Of a stretch of DNA of 64,000 nucleotides, positions 9,985 through 21,256 are shown one piece after another. This DNA is from Aradus depressus (taxonomy: Eukaryota > Arthropoda > Insecta > Hemiptera > Aradidae). Position numbers and translations under genes: made by a program. The notes below the pieces were generated by a model, which ran no database searches, was not told where the DNA came from, and saw only the letters and a program-made list of their open reading frames with translations. The stretch spans positions 26,310,051 to 26,374,050 of the forward strand of contig OY759218.1 of NCBI GenBank assembly GCA_963662175.1, written 5' to 3'. How positions within the stretch are numbered: the first letter of the stretch is position 1; each line of letters begins with the position of its first letter.

Positions 9985-10560
9985 TCCATGAATACCGGAC
10001 ACTCGGGGATTCAGGGAAACGAGGAGGCAGATCGACTAGCCAAGGAAGGTTCCAGTAAGCCCTTTATGGGGGAAGAGTCAGTACTAGGAATATCCCGGAA
10101 GGCATACGAAACTCGGATTAAAATGTGGACTAGAGATCTTTTGGAGCAGTCATGAAGAGAAAAAACCACATGCAGACAGTCGAAGATGTTCCTGGATGGG
10201 GAGTCAAAGGTGTAGATAGGATCCTGAACCTCAAAAGGAACGAGCTTCGGCAACTAACAGGAGTTCTCACAGGACACAGTCCGTTCAATAGACACCTACT
10301 CACACAGGACACAGTCCGTTCAATAGACACCTACCCACTGTAGACCTACACCAGTGATAGATGGGGAAGAAGACGAGACGGCGCCACATTTCCTGGGTAT
10401 ATGCTCGAACAAGATTCCACATTTTTGGCAAAGATGTAATCACAGAGGAGGACTTTAGAAGATTGGACCATTAAGGAAACTGGAAGACTGGGTACTTCAT
10501 GAAGGACTTGGTTTTGGTAGTATAAATAAAGCAAGGTGAAAGCCCAGCGCTTCCAGGGAA
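9985..10560 (+). pseudogene. LINE 3' fragment: RNase H C-terminus and ORF2 tail
   Basis: The frame at 9991 reads NTGHSGIQGNEEADRLAKEG, the last RNase H catalytic region (HxGxxGNExAD). It continues to RDLLEQS and a stop at about 10152. A second frame reads NELRQLTGVLTGHSPFNRHL, the post-RNase H tail typical of LINE ORF2 proteins, and a third reads EEDETAPHFLGICSN, the remnant of the EExAxHxLxxC zinc-binding tail. At least two frameshifts and several stops separate them. A 33-bp block (cacaggacacag...acctac) is duplicated in tandem at about 10268-10334. The remnant ends near a (TA)n tract at 10612. Confidence 0.65.
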
Positions 10561-10608
10561 GGGATAAGTGCACTGGATGCTTAGGTCCCTAGGTGTAAAA
10601 CACCAGCC

Positions 10609-10611
<3 letters not shown>

Positions 10612-10668
<57 letters not shown>
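10612..10668. repeat. (TA)n microsatellite
   Basis: About 28 TA dinucleotides, at the 3' side of the LINE fragment. It may be an expanded retroelement tail. Confidence 0.9.
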
Positions 10669-10670
<2 letters not shown>

Positions 10671-10735
10671 ACCTTTCAAAGACTTATAAACTCAGTATTG
10701 ATGAGTTCAGGTCATTTGTCTATCTTGATGACATA

Positions 10736-11510
10736 CAGTAATCTCGATAATCCGAGTTGGATGGGACTACTGGGACCACCTTGGATTATTGGGAATTTTA
10801 TAAAAACTTCGAATGCAAACTCATTATACAATTTTAATTAACTCACTTATGTATTTAATTAAAGACGAGGACGGAAAAGAAGAAATCATACCTGAATTCA
10901 GCCACGCAGAAAAGCTTTAGAGTACGTGGAGCAACAACGTGAAATTGTTCGTGTTGAAACCGACGTTGGTTTTTTTAAGAAATGAAGCTTGTGCGCTGTC
11001 ATACAAAAAGAGGAAGAAAATTAACGAATATTTTTATAAAATATATAACACACATATGTACTTACATAGTTTTTTAAATAATCGTTCCATTTTCTCCTGC
11101 TTTCGCAAGCTTCATTTCTTATCCGACCTCATCTTTCTCAGTCGAATCAACTGGATTGATCATGTCAAGAACCATTTCATCAGAAAGTTTCTCTATGGGT
11201 TCCACTGGCTAGCTATTTTTCAAATTCTTCAACTCCAAATTCCTATGCAATTGTTTTCAAAGAAACACTTTTATCGATTCCCAATAACGCTTACAATTTC
11301 ACCTCTAATCACAGTGAAAGGTGTTTCCGTTCATTCATACCGTTTTCTGTTTCAGCAGTGCTCGCGATGAAATGTATTTCGAACTGAAGAACAATTGGAA
11401 AGGGAACGAGAAAAAATACGGGCATCCGCGAAACGTAATGCAAAAACGATCCTCAAAACAAAAAAAGAAATTGCCTCGGATTATTGGAGCTCGGTTTATC
11501 GAGACTACTG
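10736..11510. mobile_element. pogo/Tigger element with transposase remnant
   Basis: It sits in TA at both ends (10734-10735 and 11511-11512). Its inverted termini are CAGTAATCTCGATAATCCGAG and, from the right, CAGTAGTCTCGATAAACCGAG. It is 775 bp long. A second open frame near the right end (EQLEREREKIRASAKRNA, from about 11391) runs across the terminal repeat and out of the element. I do not recognise it. Confidence 0.8.
10863..11033 (+). pseudogene. Tigger-type transposase C-terminus, frameshifted
   Basis: With two one-base shifts the segment reads PEFSHAEK, ALEYVEQQREIV, then RNEACALSYKKRKKINEYF. The order (acidic spacer, a YVEQQ helix, then a basic tail ending in I-x-EYF) is that of Tigger transposase C-termini. 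DDE and DNA-binding domains are missing. Confidence 0.55.
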
Positions 11511-11675
11511 TAATTTATATGGGCGAACTAGACGAAAAACTAATTTAAACATTTTACTAGGCTTAGAAAACTAATAATTTAAAAACATACGGATAAGTAT
11601 CTCAAGAAGGAAGCCAATTTTTATTATTATCACAAATTTATTTAGTTTTATAAACTACTTTACTGTTATTTGTTA

Positions 11676-11678
<3 letters not shown>

Positions 11679-11731
<53 letters not shown>

Positions 11732-11935
11732 ATATTTCGCTCTAGGTAACCTGAGGAAGGGAATTTGATATTCATTTATAATCCATTATTTATTTAAAAA
11801 TTAATTTTTATCTCATACCTATATGTTTGTATTATCAGATTTAATATCGGTTGTTGTATACATTTGATAAGCTATTTTGATGTATCCAATTACCATTTTA
11901 TGGTTTAACGGAAATACATATTATTATTAAGTGGG
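11679..11935 (+). mobile_element. Penelope-like 3' remnant with decayed hammerhead
   Basis: A (TA)n tract (11679-11727) is followed by TATATTTCGCTCTAGGTAAC, then CTGAGGAAGGG, the first half of a hammerhead core whose stem II and GAAA are lost. The tail ATTACCATTTTATGGTTTAA, then GGAAATACATATTATTATTA, is shared with copies ending near 19457 and 43675. Confidence 0.5.
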
Positions 11936-11994
11936 CCATGTAGTTACTATTTGCTTTACTGTTATTATGTTACTATATATATATATATATATAT

Positions 11995-12600
11995 TAGGGC
12001 GTATCGAAAAATATTAATAATTGATGGCTCTATGAAAAATCGAAAGTTTAAATGAAAACATTAACTTTGGTCGAATCAGAATATTTTTCTATCGAGCCTA
12101 ATTTAGGCGCACGAATTTTGAAAATGTAGTTTTTTTGGCATTTTTTGGAAATTTTAACGTTTTTTACATTTTACTCAAATTCTTTTCTATTAATACTCAA
12201 ATCTTACATCATATTTTTGAGATGGTGTATTTTGTGAAAGGAAAATGTCCATATATTGATTAAATTAACTATATTTTCAATTTTATAATCATTTTTACAT
12301 TTGAATAATTGAGAAAATTGAACATTCAAAATCGGTGTTTAGTACATACCAATAGAAGAACTGGTCAGTTTAGTTATCGATAAGCACAACACCCTAAAAG
12401 CGAATTTTTCCTTTCCTTTCAAAACCAAGCTGTCGAAAGAATATCAAATTGGTCAGCGAAGTATCCAAAGCGGTTTACGGGTATGACGCCAGACATGCAA
12501 GAGTGCTGAGCATTTTAGATTCTCGTAAAAAGATGCCCCAATTTGAAACAAAAAGCGACTACCGACCTTAATTTTATTGTAAATTTATAAAAATACTAAA
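11995..12600. other. no recognisable feature
   Basis: AT-rich sequence with one TATCGATA at about 12377 and no supported coding frame or terminal repeat. (TA)n patches start at 12612 and 12663. Confidence 0.4.
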
Positions 12601-12689
12601 CAATAATACTAAATATATATATATATATATATATATATAACATATACACTAAAAATATTAAATATATATATATATATATATAACATATA

Positions 12690-12870
12690 CATTTTTTTGT
12701 ATATTTCGCTCTATGTAATCTGAGGAAGGAGCTCGTGATCGCCCCGTAATATCGACCTGAAAGAAGATTTATCTATAAAATTATAATTATAAACTATTTA
12801 TAATTAAAATATAAATAGTACCTATAAAATACTAGGAAATAACTTAAGTGGGCCATGTAGTTAGTAGCAA
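12690..12870 (+). mobile_element. Penelope-like remnant with decayed hammerhead
   Basis: TATATTTCGCTCTATGTAAT, then CTGAGGAAGGAGCTCGTGATCG and CCCCGTAATATCG, matches the motif at 42842 with GAAA changed to GTAA. The tail contains ATAAATAGTACCTATAAAA, also shared with the 42.8-kb array. Confidence 0.5.
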
Positions 12871-13251
12871 GAGTATAACCCGTAATTCCGATAAAATCAA
12901 AGCTATTTCAGAAATGAAGCAACAAAGGACATCTAGTTTCTAGGCCTTGTTGGATATTATAGGATATACTCGTATTCCCTCTTTTTCTGCTCAAAAATTA
13001 AATAATTGTTTTGATTGAATTTTGCAGTAACCTGACATTGAAAAGTGTTTCATTTTCATTGACACTTACTGTGAACACATAAATTCTGTATTAGCCCAAA
13101 ACAAATTTGGAAAATATTTACCTGAGTTGTATTATTCTAGAATGCTAAATAAAGCAAAGTGTAATTACTCAAGGACCGAGAAGAAGTTGCTTTTATCAAT
13201 CAGTTAACAACTTTAAACCCTACCTCTTCCGTCAAGTTTACAATAAAAAAA

Positions 13252-13790
13252 GTCGTCGGTGAATCACCCATAATGTATTTCTCCAGAACAAATTAATCAA
13301 TTAACTTTTCGCTCCCCCTCCAAAACCTGTAGACCGTTTGCGCTAATATTAAACAGTTGACTTACATAGAAGCTTCTAAATCCTCATACAAAATTTTGTG
13401 TAGAAAAATTCAATACATCAGCAGTTATTAAGGTTTTTGAATTGAGGCCCTCCCCTGAATCCCTCCTTAGCTATCGCTGAAATTTGGCAGGTAATGTCCT
13501 CATTGGGTTTTGACTTTAAATATCAAGTTTCATGTCGATACATTCATTGCAACGACAGTTATTAGAGTTTTTGAGTTATGCCCTTCATTAATCCCCCCCC
13601 CCCCCCCCCCCCCTCCCCTTTGACAGAATTGGCTGAAAAATAATAGGTGTCAATACAGGGTTCTTTGGGTGTTTGGACACAGAATTTGTTTTTTCATATT
13701 TGGAATCTAGAAATAAAATTCCGTTCAAAACTCCGCATCAAATTTTTGACAGATTACATAACTTCATGGGATAAAGTATACTTCATAAAT
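13252..13790 (+). mobile_element. Rep142 copy
   Basis: The left end GTCGTCGGTGAATCACCC is intact. Three unit markers follow. A 21-C run at 13593-13613 sits at the same place in the unit as the C run at 1874. The terminal segment CTCCGCATCAAATTTTTGAC, then ATTACATAACTTC, is present; the final GGGGAAGTA is degraded. Confidence 0.6.
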
Positions 13791-14158
13791 TACTGGAAGC
13801 AATATAATCAAATACAAATATAGTAAATTGAATTAAAGTGCTGATGCACTAAGCAATGCAAGTCACCGACAAGTTAATATTCGCGAAGTTGACTAAATTG
13901 ATAGGGAAAAATCCAATTGTTCCAATATAGCCTCAATATAATCCAAAAACAGCTTATATTATCGGGACTTTATTCTTCAGTATCTAAAAATGTATAAGTA
14001 TATATAAGTACATGAAGCTATCTTAGAGAAGGAATTTATAAGATAAGAAAGAAAAAAAAAAATGGGTTTGGGGTTCTTAGCAGGTATGCATGAGCTGGAA
14101 TCTTTGTGGAGTGAGGAATGAAGAATGAGGAATGCTGGGAAAATAAAAACATTTCTGA

Positions 14159-14284
14159 AGCTCCCGATGTGAGTCTGGCATGTCACCTGAGCTCCCGATG
14201 TGAGTCTGGCATGCCACCTGAGCTCCCGATGTGAGTCTGGCATGCCACCCAAACTCCCGATGTGAGTCTGCCATGCCACCCCTG
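14159..14284. repeat. 31-bp minisatellite, four copies
   Basis: CTCCCGATGTGAGTCTGGCA starts at 14161, 14192, 14223 and 14254. The units are GC-richer than their surroundings and nearly identical. Minus-strand open frames through it are repeats of one short peptide and not evidence of a gene. Confidence 0.9.
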
Positions 14285-14849
14285 TCCGGTCCGGTATATG
14301 TGCCCAAAATATAAAAAAAATATAAATAGTGGTCAATATAAAACAGAAAAAATACTGATAGTTTTAAGTACCTAATTAGTTTGTAAGATTTATTTTTTTA
14401 AAATAATTTCATTTTTTTTATTTCCAATCTTAGTTATTCATGTCATAATGTAGGTTAAAAAAAAAATAAACCCAATATTTGTTCTCTTATTGTATGCTAT
14501 TTATTTTCTCTGTGAACCCAGTAAGATCATTTATACCTTTGGATTAGATTTAACGTTTTTTAAAGAAAGAAAAAAGATGGCATCTCTTTAGTAAATTAGA
14601 AGGAATCCGAATGAAATAATTATTAATTACATTTTTTTTTAAATACGTGCACTTTCTTCAAACTTGCACTTGTTGAACTTTCTATATTTTTTAGGGCCCT
14701 TTTCGGAAATTACTGTAGAAATCAAAATTTAGTAGAAGACCAGCTATAATTTCTACAGAAAATGTGGTAATTTCTTTTATTTAATTATATTTAATATTTT
14801 TTTATTTTCATTTTTATTTTAAAATATTTTTAATTATCACAAAATATGA

Positions 14850-15235
14850 TAATTCAAAACTCCATCAGGACGATACCTATTATTTTCCCAGGGAATTGGC
14901 CGAAGAGAATAGGGGGGCTCAACTTAAAAACCTTAATAACTGTAGATGTGATGAAATGATGATGTCTTGTCATGAAATTGCATATTTAAATTCAAAACCC
15001 CATAAGGACAACACCTATTCATTTTCCGCCAAATCGGCCGAAGTTAAGGGGGGTCAAAAGAGGGGCTCAGCTCATCCTAATAACTGACGATGTAATGCAT
15101 GTATCGACATAAAATTTAGTTTGAGGATTCAGAAGCCTGTTAAGTCAACTATTCATTATTAGTTCAAACAGTCGATTAGTTTTAATAATTATTATTAGTT
15201 CTGGGGAAGTACATTGCCGGAGATTCACCGTCGTC
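14850..15235 (-). mobile_element. Rep142 copy, reverse
   Basis: Two to three units (GGCCGAAGAGAATAGG, ATCGGCCGAAGTTAAGGG) are followed by a left end reading outward as TTCTGGGGAAGTACATTGCC, then GGAGATTCACCGTCGTC. Confidence 0.6.
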
Positions 15236-15239
15236 TTTT

Positions 15240-16110
15240 TATCTTGGATAGAGAGGTCGGAAGTTGAGGATTAGATTGGGACAAGAGGCCATTTTGAATT
15301 CGGGGGTAAATCAACCCTCCCGCACTCCCAGTTGTGACTCAGCTGGAACAAAAGAATATCTGTCTCCATCCATGAAATTTTTAATTGTTAATTTTTCAAT
15401 TCTTTTTATATCATTATTTATTGGTAAATTTTATTTAATTTTTTTATTTTTAAATTATGTTGTTTTTACTCTTACAGGTTCAATTTTAGCAGAATTAATT
15501 CAAAGATTCTTGATGGAGAATGTGTTTGTCATTTGATTTAGTAATTAAATTTTTTCTTTTAATTGAATGATATGTTAAGCATTTTAAATTTAATAAACTC
15601 TATTAGGGCCAGAATACTTATTATAACAACAAGAATTGCCAACAACACATTGTTTCTATCTGTAAAATATTTGAAAGTTGTACGTACGAATACTTTACTT
15701 GGGTGAATGTAGCTCGTTTTGGAAATGAGCGCTACAATATAATGGACTCCCTTAGCTTATTTGTACCTTATAATAATTTGAACAAAAGTTACCAGTTAAA
15801 TAATTTATATAACAATGTCCTACTCGAGTGCAGCATCCTTAGCCAGAAAAAGGGAGGCGAATTCATAATTAAACTAGTTTTGTGAAAGACATTTTATACA
15901 ATTGAGTTAATTAATTGAGGTGGATGCAGTGGGCCCCCGACAATGAGTTCAATCGAACACATGCTTTGAAGGTTCTGAAGCTCGGACCAGCCCGGCCTTT
16001 CACTGGTCATACACTACAAAGTTATTTCCCTAGCTTAACCAAACGGGGAAACTTCACAAACTTGCTCATGGCTTCGCGAAACCCTGCAATAACATGTTAG
16101 CATGCAGAAC
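15240..16110. other. no recognisable gene
   Basis: AT-rich, with a few short ORFs lacking motifs. A moderately GC-rich patch at 15915-16090 (TGGGCCCCCGAC, AAGCTCGGACCAGC) belongs to nothing I can name. Confidence 0.35.
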
Positions 16111-16128
16111 AAATTCGTTAAAATGGAC

Positions 16129-16579
16129 TATCGATATCAACGATTATCTTCACTATCGTTAGTATATATAAACTTCACTATCGATATTATCCACATTGCT
16201 AATGACAGTGGCACCTCTAAGCATGGGCGCCTAAAGGAGCAATCCTTAAATTACATTAAGCCATTTTTTAAACATTTTTGACCTCTTTCCATCCCAAAGT
16301 ATCACAATCTTCCCATAATGTTACATGAAAAAAATAATAATAATAGTAAATAATGTATTAATTACTAAATTCAATACCAAAATAATTCTTATTCTAATTC
16401 TGTTTTTCCTCTTATGTCCAGGCCATCGGATGGTGGGAATCTGCCAAAGTAAATAGAAATAACTTCGTCTCATTTTGATTGATTAATTTTTCCATATATT
16501 ATAATTAATTTCAGGAACTTCACCTCTATCGATAGCCTCGTTCGATCGTATCGGAACACAATAATAACAACTATCGATA
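16129..16579. promoter_or_regulatory. cluster of four TATCGATA octamers
   Basis: Exact TATCGATA lies at 16129-16136, 16179-16186, 16527-16534 and 16572-16579, as two pairs about 50 and 45 bp apart, with further CGATT/TATCG half-matches between. In Drosophila TATCGATA is the DRE bound by DREF, and clustered CGATA is bound by the boundary factor BEAF-32. The cluster lies in the large sd intron. It could be a host enhancer, promoter or boundary site, or the subterminal repeats of an unrecognised element. Confidence 0.4.
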
Positions 16580-16861
16580 TTTTCCAAACCCTACTCGTTA
16601 AGGGGGGGAACGGACAGGCTTCCACAGGTTTAACATGCATCGTACCGTATCATATGCTACTATCCAATTCTCCGTATTCTGTCAACGGCAGATAAAATCA
16701 AGACTGACAGATTAATTTTTCCATGGGTAGTAGACATGTCAGTCAGTCTTGCACCAAACAGGTACAATTTTTTCATTGCTGACATACTCGTTTGGGCAAA
16801 TGTGTGGAAAAAATGCGTACTGTATGGCCGGCTAAGAGCCTTACTGTCAATGCTGCAAACA

Positions 16862-17350
16862 TTAGCTAGACAGTGTATCTGTCTGGTATCTGTAGCTAGA
16901 CAGTGTGCGGTCTGCTAACTGTAGCTACACAGTGTGCTGTCTGCTAACAGTAGCAAAACAGTGTGCTGTCTGCTAACTGTAGCTAAACAGTGTGCTGTCT
17001 GCTAACTATAGCTAAACAGTGTGCTGTCTGCTGACTGTAGCTACACAGTGTGCTATCTGCTAACCGTAGCTAAACAGTGTCTGCTGACTGTAGCTAAACA
17101 TTGTGTCTGTCTGCTAACTGTAGCTAAACAGTGTGTCTGCTGACTGTAGCTAAACAGTGTGCTAACTGTAGCTAAACAGTGTGCTGTCTGCTAACTGTAG
17201 CTAAACAGTGTGTCTGTCTGCTAACTGTAGCTAAACAGTGTGCTGTCTGCTAACTGTAGCTAAACAGTGTGCTGTCTGCTAACTGTAGCTACACAGTGTG
17301 CTGTTTGCTAACTGGAGCTAAACAGTGTGTCTGTCTGCTAACTGTAGTTA
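16862..17350. repeat. 29-bp minisatellite, about 16 copies
   Basis: The unit is TAGCTAAACAGTGTGCTGTC, then TGCTAACTG (29 bp). Variants lose or gain CTGT blocks, and the start is more diverged. It is a short stop-rich tandem repeat with no coding sense. Confidence 0.9.
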
Positions 17351-17409
17351 GACTGTTGCCTATTTTTCTAAAATGTCCAGAAATGCTGCCTAATGTCAGG
17401 AAAAAAAAG

Positions 17410-17890
17410 CCGATGAAACACCGGTAATGTACTTCCCCAGCGCGCATTAATCAATCACGTTTTTCTTCTTCATCGAAAACTAACCTTCAGATTTGTTAGA
17501 AAATCAATAAATGTCTTACTCGAGGTACTTCTAGACCCTCGTACACAATTTCGTGTCGATACATTCATAACCTTGGCAGTTATAACTTCTTAGCTGAGAA
17601 GGTGAAAAAAATGACCTGACTGCCGTGTATTCTAAAATCAATAAACAAGAGCAGGGAAATGTTTACTAGCAACACTGGTAGACCTATCAGGTCTCTTGTG
17701 TTCCATTCATTTTATTGAGTTTTAGCAAATCCTTGCAGTATTAAAATTGTTAATTAGAAGAGAATAGACAAAACGAAAAGGGACGGGGGGGGGGGGGGGG
17801 GGGGGGGGAGTATGGAATTTCAACTCAAAAAATGTAATAACTGGCGATATAATTAATGTCTAGTTATGAAATTTTGTTTCCCCAACGTAT
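17410..17890. mobile_element. Rep142 fragments around unrelated sequence
   Basis: A forward left end (17410-17590, CGATGAAACACCGGTAATG, then TACTTCCCCAG) and a reverse fragment with a 24-G run at 17785-17808, again at the unit's homopolymer site. About 190 bp of unrelated sequence lies between. Confidence 0.5.
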
Positions 17891-17943
17891 AACGGACACT
17901 AATTTCTTCCCCACCGATGTCCTTTATAAAGAAGTTTCACTGT
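17886..17943. mobile_element. solitary pogo/Tigger end
   Basis: Read from the right: CAGTGAAACTTCTTTATAAA, then GGACATC, with TA flanking. An opposed ACGTATAACGGACACTAA lies just left, so this may be a very short internally deleted copy. Confidence 0.45.
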
Positions 17944-18116
17944 ATATGAATTTTTATTATTTCTCCACAACCCCTGTGAGATCATTAATTATTTTTCTAC
18001 ATGTACCATGCCCATGCATACAACATGCATTTATGTTGAATGTGTCTTTTATAATATATTTTTTTGTTTCTTTCTGTTAATTATAAGTGAAAACGTATGC
18101 TATTAGTGCTGAAACA

Positions 18117-18383
18117 TTAAACGAAATTTAATAAATATATGAACAGGAAACAGATGAATGTCAGCACAGATCTAAAGTTTTTGCTATTGACGACCTCCTT
18201 CAAGTTGTCATGATGGTGTCTGGTCACAAGATGCAGACCATGTCCTCTGTAAACGTCAGTGGTGGAGTCTGTGTTCTTATGTCTGTTCTGTAGTTCAGTC
18301 ATATGGACTTGTTGAATTTGAGGCTCTAGGTCCAGTATTGGGTTGATGAAGTTGTGTCTTAATGCAGCTATATACGGTTTCAT
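18117..18383 (-). other. unassigned open frame
   Basis: 88 codons (MKPYIAALRHNFINPILDLE...) with a plausible soluble middle and a hydrophobic tail. I recognise no domain, and no splice sites or copies elsewhere in the window support it. A CTGAAGATGTTGCC...TAAAC stretch just outside (about 18407-18436) resembles a degraded hammerhead core, so it may be a scrap of a Penelope-like ORF. Low confidence that it is coding. Confidence 0.2.
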
Positions 18384-19094
18384 GTGTTGTGCTTTTGTTG
18401 TCTATATCTGAAGATGTTGCCATTTTCGTAAACTATGTTCGCATAGTATGTTTGATGTACCTACATATGTTCTATGTTAAATGTGTCCTTCCGTAAAATG
18501 TTTTTGCGTATTAACCTCATTTAGGATTGAATTTTTACTGCAAATTCTTTATTCTCTTTTACCATTTCCCTTGCGAAATCTTCTATTAAACTAATAGCTT
18601 CAGTTAAATTGTTCTTCAGATCAATCCTGAGCATTTTTACTCACTAACTTTGCGTAACAATAAAGGAACATTTTTTAATTGATCCTTACCATTATAAATA
18701 ACAATTTTATTATAAAAAAATATCATATGTAATGTAACAAGTCCAAGAAGCTAAATGATTCCTAACTATACGGCTACCATCAAAAATAATAAAGAAAATA
18801 TTTATATATAGATATTTATTATATAACCCTTTACACGGAAACGGAATTTTATTCTCACTGTTCAAAAAGAATAAAATAACCACAATAAAAAATCGTGTTT
18901 CATATCCAAAAACATTATTTGATACAAAGCTTTCATTTTTATTTTTTGGACAGAGTTCCTCCACACCTTAAAGGTCAGTCCAATGTACGTCATTGTTTTA
19001 TTTATTCATTTATAATTGATTAATATATATTTTTATTTTATTTTTTTATATATTGTTATAGTTACATTTTTTTCTTTTTTCTTCTTCTATATGT

Positions 19095-19460
19095 CGCACA
19101 TTGGGACCTGATGAAGGGTAAGAATGTCCCGAAACATCGTTGGGATAAAGACACTTCCGAAAAGTTTTTTGAAAAATAGTTATCTTAATTTTTATTAAAT
19201 TTAAAAATGTGTCTACTTATTATAAATGTATCTATGTATTAATTTTTTTATATACTCATATATTTTTAAGTATGTATTTGTTTAGTTTTTATTAATTTCA
19301 TTTTACCTTTTTTAATAGTTTTGTTATTACTACTAATCATACATGTGTTAGACTCAAGTAGTTATAAATCTAATTTATAAGCATCTTAAACTATAAATTC
19401 TTTTGACGTATCCTATTACCATGTATTGGTTTAAAGGAAATAAATATTATTATTACATAT
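19095..19460 (+). mobile_element. Penelope-like 3' remnant with hammerhead-like core
   Basis: The hammerhead-like core is at 19108-19134. It is followed by about 300 bp of AT-rich tail ending ATTACCATGTATTGGTTTAA, then GGAAATAAATATTATTATTA, the same 3' end as the elements near 11.9 and 43.6 kb. Confidence 0.6.
19100..19150 (+). ncRNA. hammerhead-like core with intact CTGATGA and GAAA
   Basis: CTGATGA at 19108-19114, one unpaired A, stem II GGG/CCC (19116-19118 with 19128-19130), GAAA at 19131-19134, then AC-ATC-GT as a possible 2-bp stem III and T as cleavage base. Stem I does not pair convincingly, so function is doubtful. Confidence 0.45.
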
Positions 19461-19519
19461 TTATAGATACACGACATAAACAAGAAAAGGAATGAATTTG
19501 GAGAGTTCCACATGTAAGA

Positions 19520-19910
19520 ATAATAAAGGGGAGAGGGTAAACGCCGGGAGTTGGTGGGGGAACGACGTTGGTAGGGAAATGCTAATATAACTGTATTGAC
19601 ACGAAATATAATATGTAAATAAGACTATTGAGCTCAAGATTGCGGTTTCGAAACCCGGCCGAGGCCCTTAGCTTTTTTTATCTGGAAGGTGAAAAACCCT
19701 TGAGCATGCCGTCCTTCGGATAGAGAATAAGAAGAATGTGGAGGGATAGATGCGCTTAACTCCAATCTCAAGAACTCTCCATGGGCTGAATGTATTGACA
19801 CGAAATTTTATATGTGTGAAGTACCTATTGAGTTACAGCCAAATCGGCTGAAGGAATGAAGGGTTTAGAGGAAGAAAAAAAAATGATATTGAATACGAAT
19901 AATTCGAAGA
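19520..19910 (-). mobile_element. Rep142 fragment split by a SINE
   Basis: Rep142-like TGTATTGACACGAAAT-ATATG occurs at 19592-19616 and again, nearly unchanged, at 19791-19815 on either side of a SINE. This is a target-site duplication of about 24 bp. Confidence 0.55.
19617..19790 (+). mobile_element. tRNA-headed SINE, 5'-truncated
   Basis: It starts inside the tRNA-like head (GAGCTCAAGATTGCGG, B-box-like GTTTCGAAACCCGGCC) and continues into the SINE body (GAGCATGCCGTCCTTCGGAT). The A box is absent. Confidence 0.6.
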
Positions 19911-19986
19911 GGGGGAAGTATATTCTCACTTTTTGATTCATTTTCTATTTCAACCCAAGGTCCGAGAGATAAAAAATATATCTTAC

Positions 19987-20068
19987 CTCGTAGCCGGGGT
20001 TGGGCATGGTCAGGACAGAGTGGCGGGGATGGAGCACAACTGGCCGCGGAACATACTAGAGAAGGCTC
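19987..20068 (-). CDS. sd: candidate upstream exon of scalloped (coding status unresolved)
   Basis: An 82-bp GC-rich island in AT-rich intron is flanked by an excellent acceptor (CTGTTTCTCTGTTTAG) and donor (GAG|GTAAGA) on the sd strand. In the phase needed to join directly to 5373 it contains a TGA and no later ATG, so there it would be 5' UTR. Its phase-0 frame is open (EPSLVCSAASCAPSPPLCPD...) but would enter the TEA exon out of frame. Possible readings are an untranslated exon before a non-AUG start, a coding exon followed by a further exon I have missed, or a chance splice pair. Confidence 0.45.
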
Positions 20069-20224
20069 CTAAACAGAGAAACAGAACATGAGCCCACAGA
20101 ACAGCAGATATAGACACAGTCCAAATAGGATAGGATACTATGGTATTTATACAAAATATTAATAGTTGACAAAACGGAATGCAATTTATATCCAGTAAGT
20201 ACCGCCCTCAGCATTGGGTATGCG

Positions 20225-21256
20225 CAGCGACGGATTTACGCTTAGGCCCGCGAATCAATTGGTTTCTGTTTTCTCCGGTACTGCACTGAAAGACCAGTAT
20301 AGTAAAAATTACTATGTAAATCATTGTGCTGCACCAGAGCGGTGGGAAGAGGAGTCATTCATATAATTTTACGCATTTATTTAAGTATTCCCTTAACGAA
20401 TTGTTCTGGACAGCGATCATTTTCCAAGCGCAGCGCACATACACAACTACCTGTGATGTCAGCTGTTTTTGAGCATTTCTACGTTCATGGAATAAGTAAG
20501 TGTGCAATATATTTCGACTGCATCTGACTTTTTATGTTGTACTTTTAATGTTGTGATCATCGAAGAAAGTGTAATATATTTCGACTGCATTATCGTGTAA
20601 TATATTTCGTCACATATGAATGAATGTAAAAGTAAATATATAATAAAACCAATAACAATAAAAAAAACTCTAAAAATCATGATTGGATATAACATTGTAT
20701 TTTCACAACATTATTGGTCATATTTAACGTTGTAGAGAATTCAACTAAAATATCAATATTACGAACTATAAAATGATCTTTCGGTAGGAAACTTTTAGGT
20801 TAAGATGCTTCGACAGCTTCAATTTTCAAAATAAATAAAATTTGTAGTAAAGGAAAATAATAAATCTAAAAAATATAATTATTAATCACAATTCTATAAT
20901 TTCATGTATAAAAGAAATTGAAGAATAAATTTGAAAGTTTAATTCCTGATACTACTTTTCTTATTGTAACATTATAACTTCTCTTATTGTAACATTATAG
21001 AACAAAATTCAAAATCAGTGCACGACAGAAAATGTTTGAAACTAAAGCAGATGTTTACACATCAATTCTCGTGAGTACCGCGTCACTCACACGTGTTCTT
21101 TTTTATATTTTAGTATTTCATTAGTAATATTATGTTATGTCAAAGAATAAAATATCCTTTTCATACTTTTCACTATAAAATGTATACCATCTCAAAACAA
21201 ATAGGGCGCCAAATCGGAATGGGCCTAGGGCGCAATCCAACTTAAATCCGCCTATG
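20225..21256. mobile_element. hAT element with 8-bp target duplication
   Basis: The 1032-bp element has inverted termini CAGCGACGGATTTA and (from the right) CATAGGCGGATTTA, the usual hAT end. The flanking 8-mers are GGTATGCG (20217-20224) and GATATGCG (21257-21264), 7 of 8 identical. It retains a hAT dimerisation-domain remnant. About 170 bp of its right half recurs near 35.5 kb. Confidence 0.8.
20350..20470 (+). pseudogene. hAT transposase C-terminal dimerisation domain, fragment
   Basis: The frame reads ILRIYLSIPLTNCSGQRSFS, matching the hAT C-terminal signature (L-x-IPxTNCSGERSFS). The family's ERSFS is QRSFS here, and the following LKxIKxxLR helix is lost after SKRS. Nothing of the catalytic domain remains. 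The inverted ends may still be recognised if an autonomous relative exists. Confidence 0.7.
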
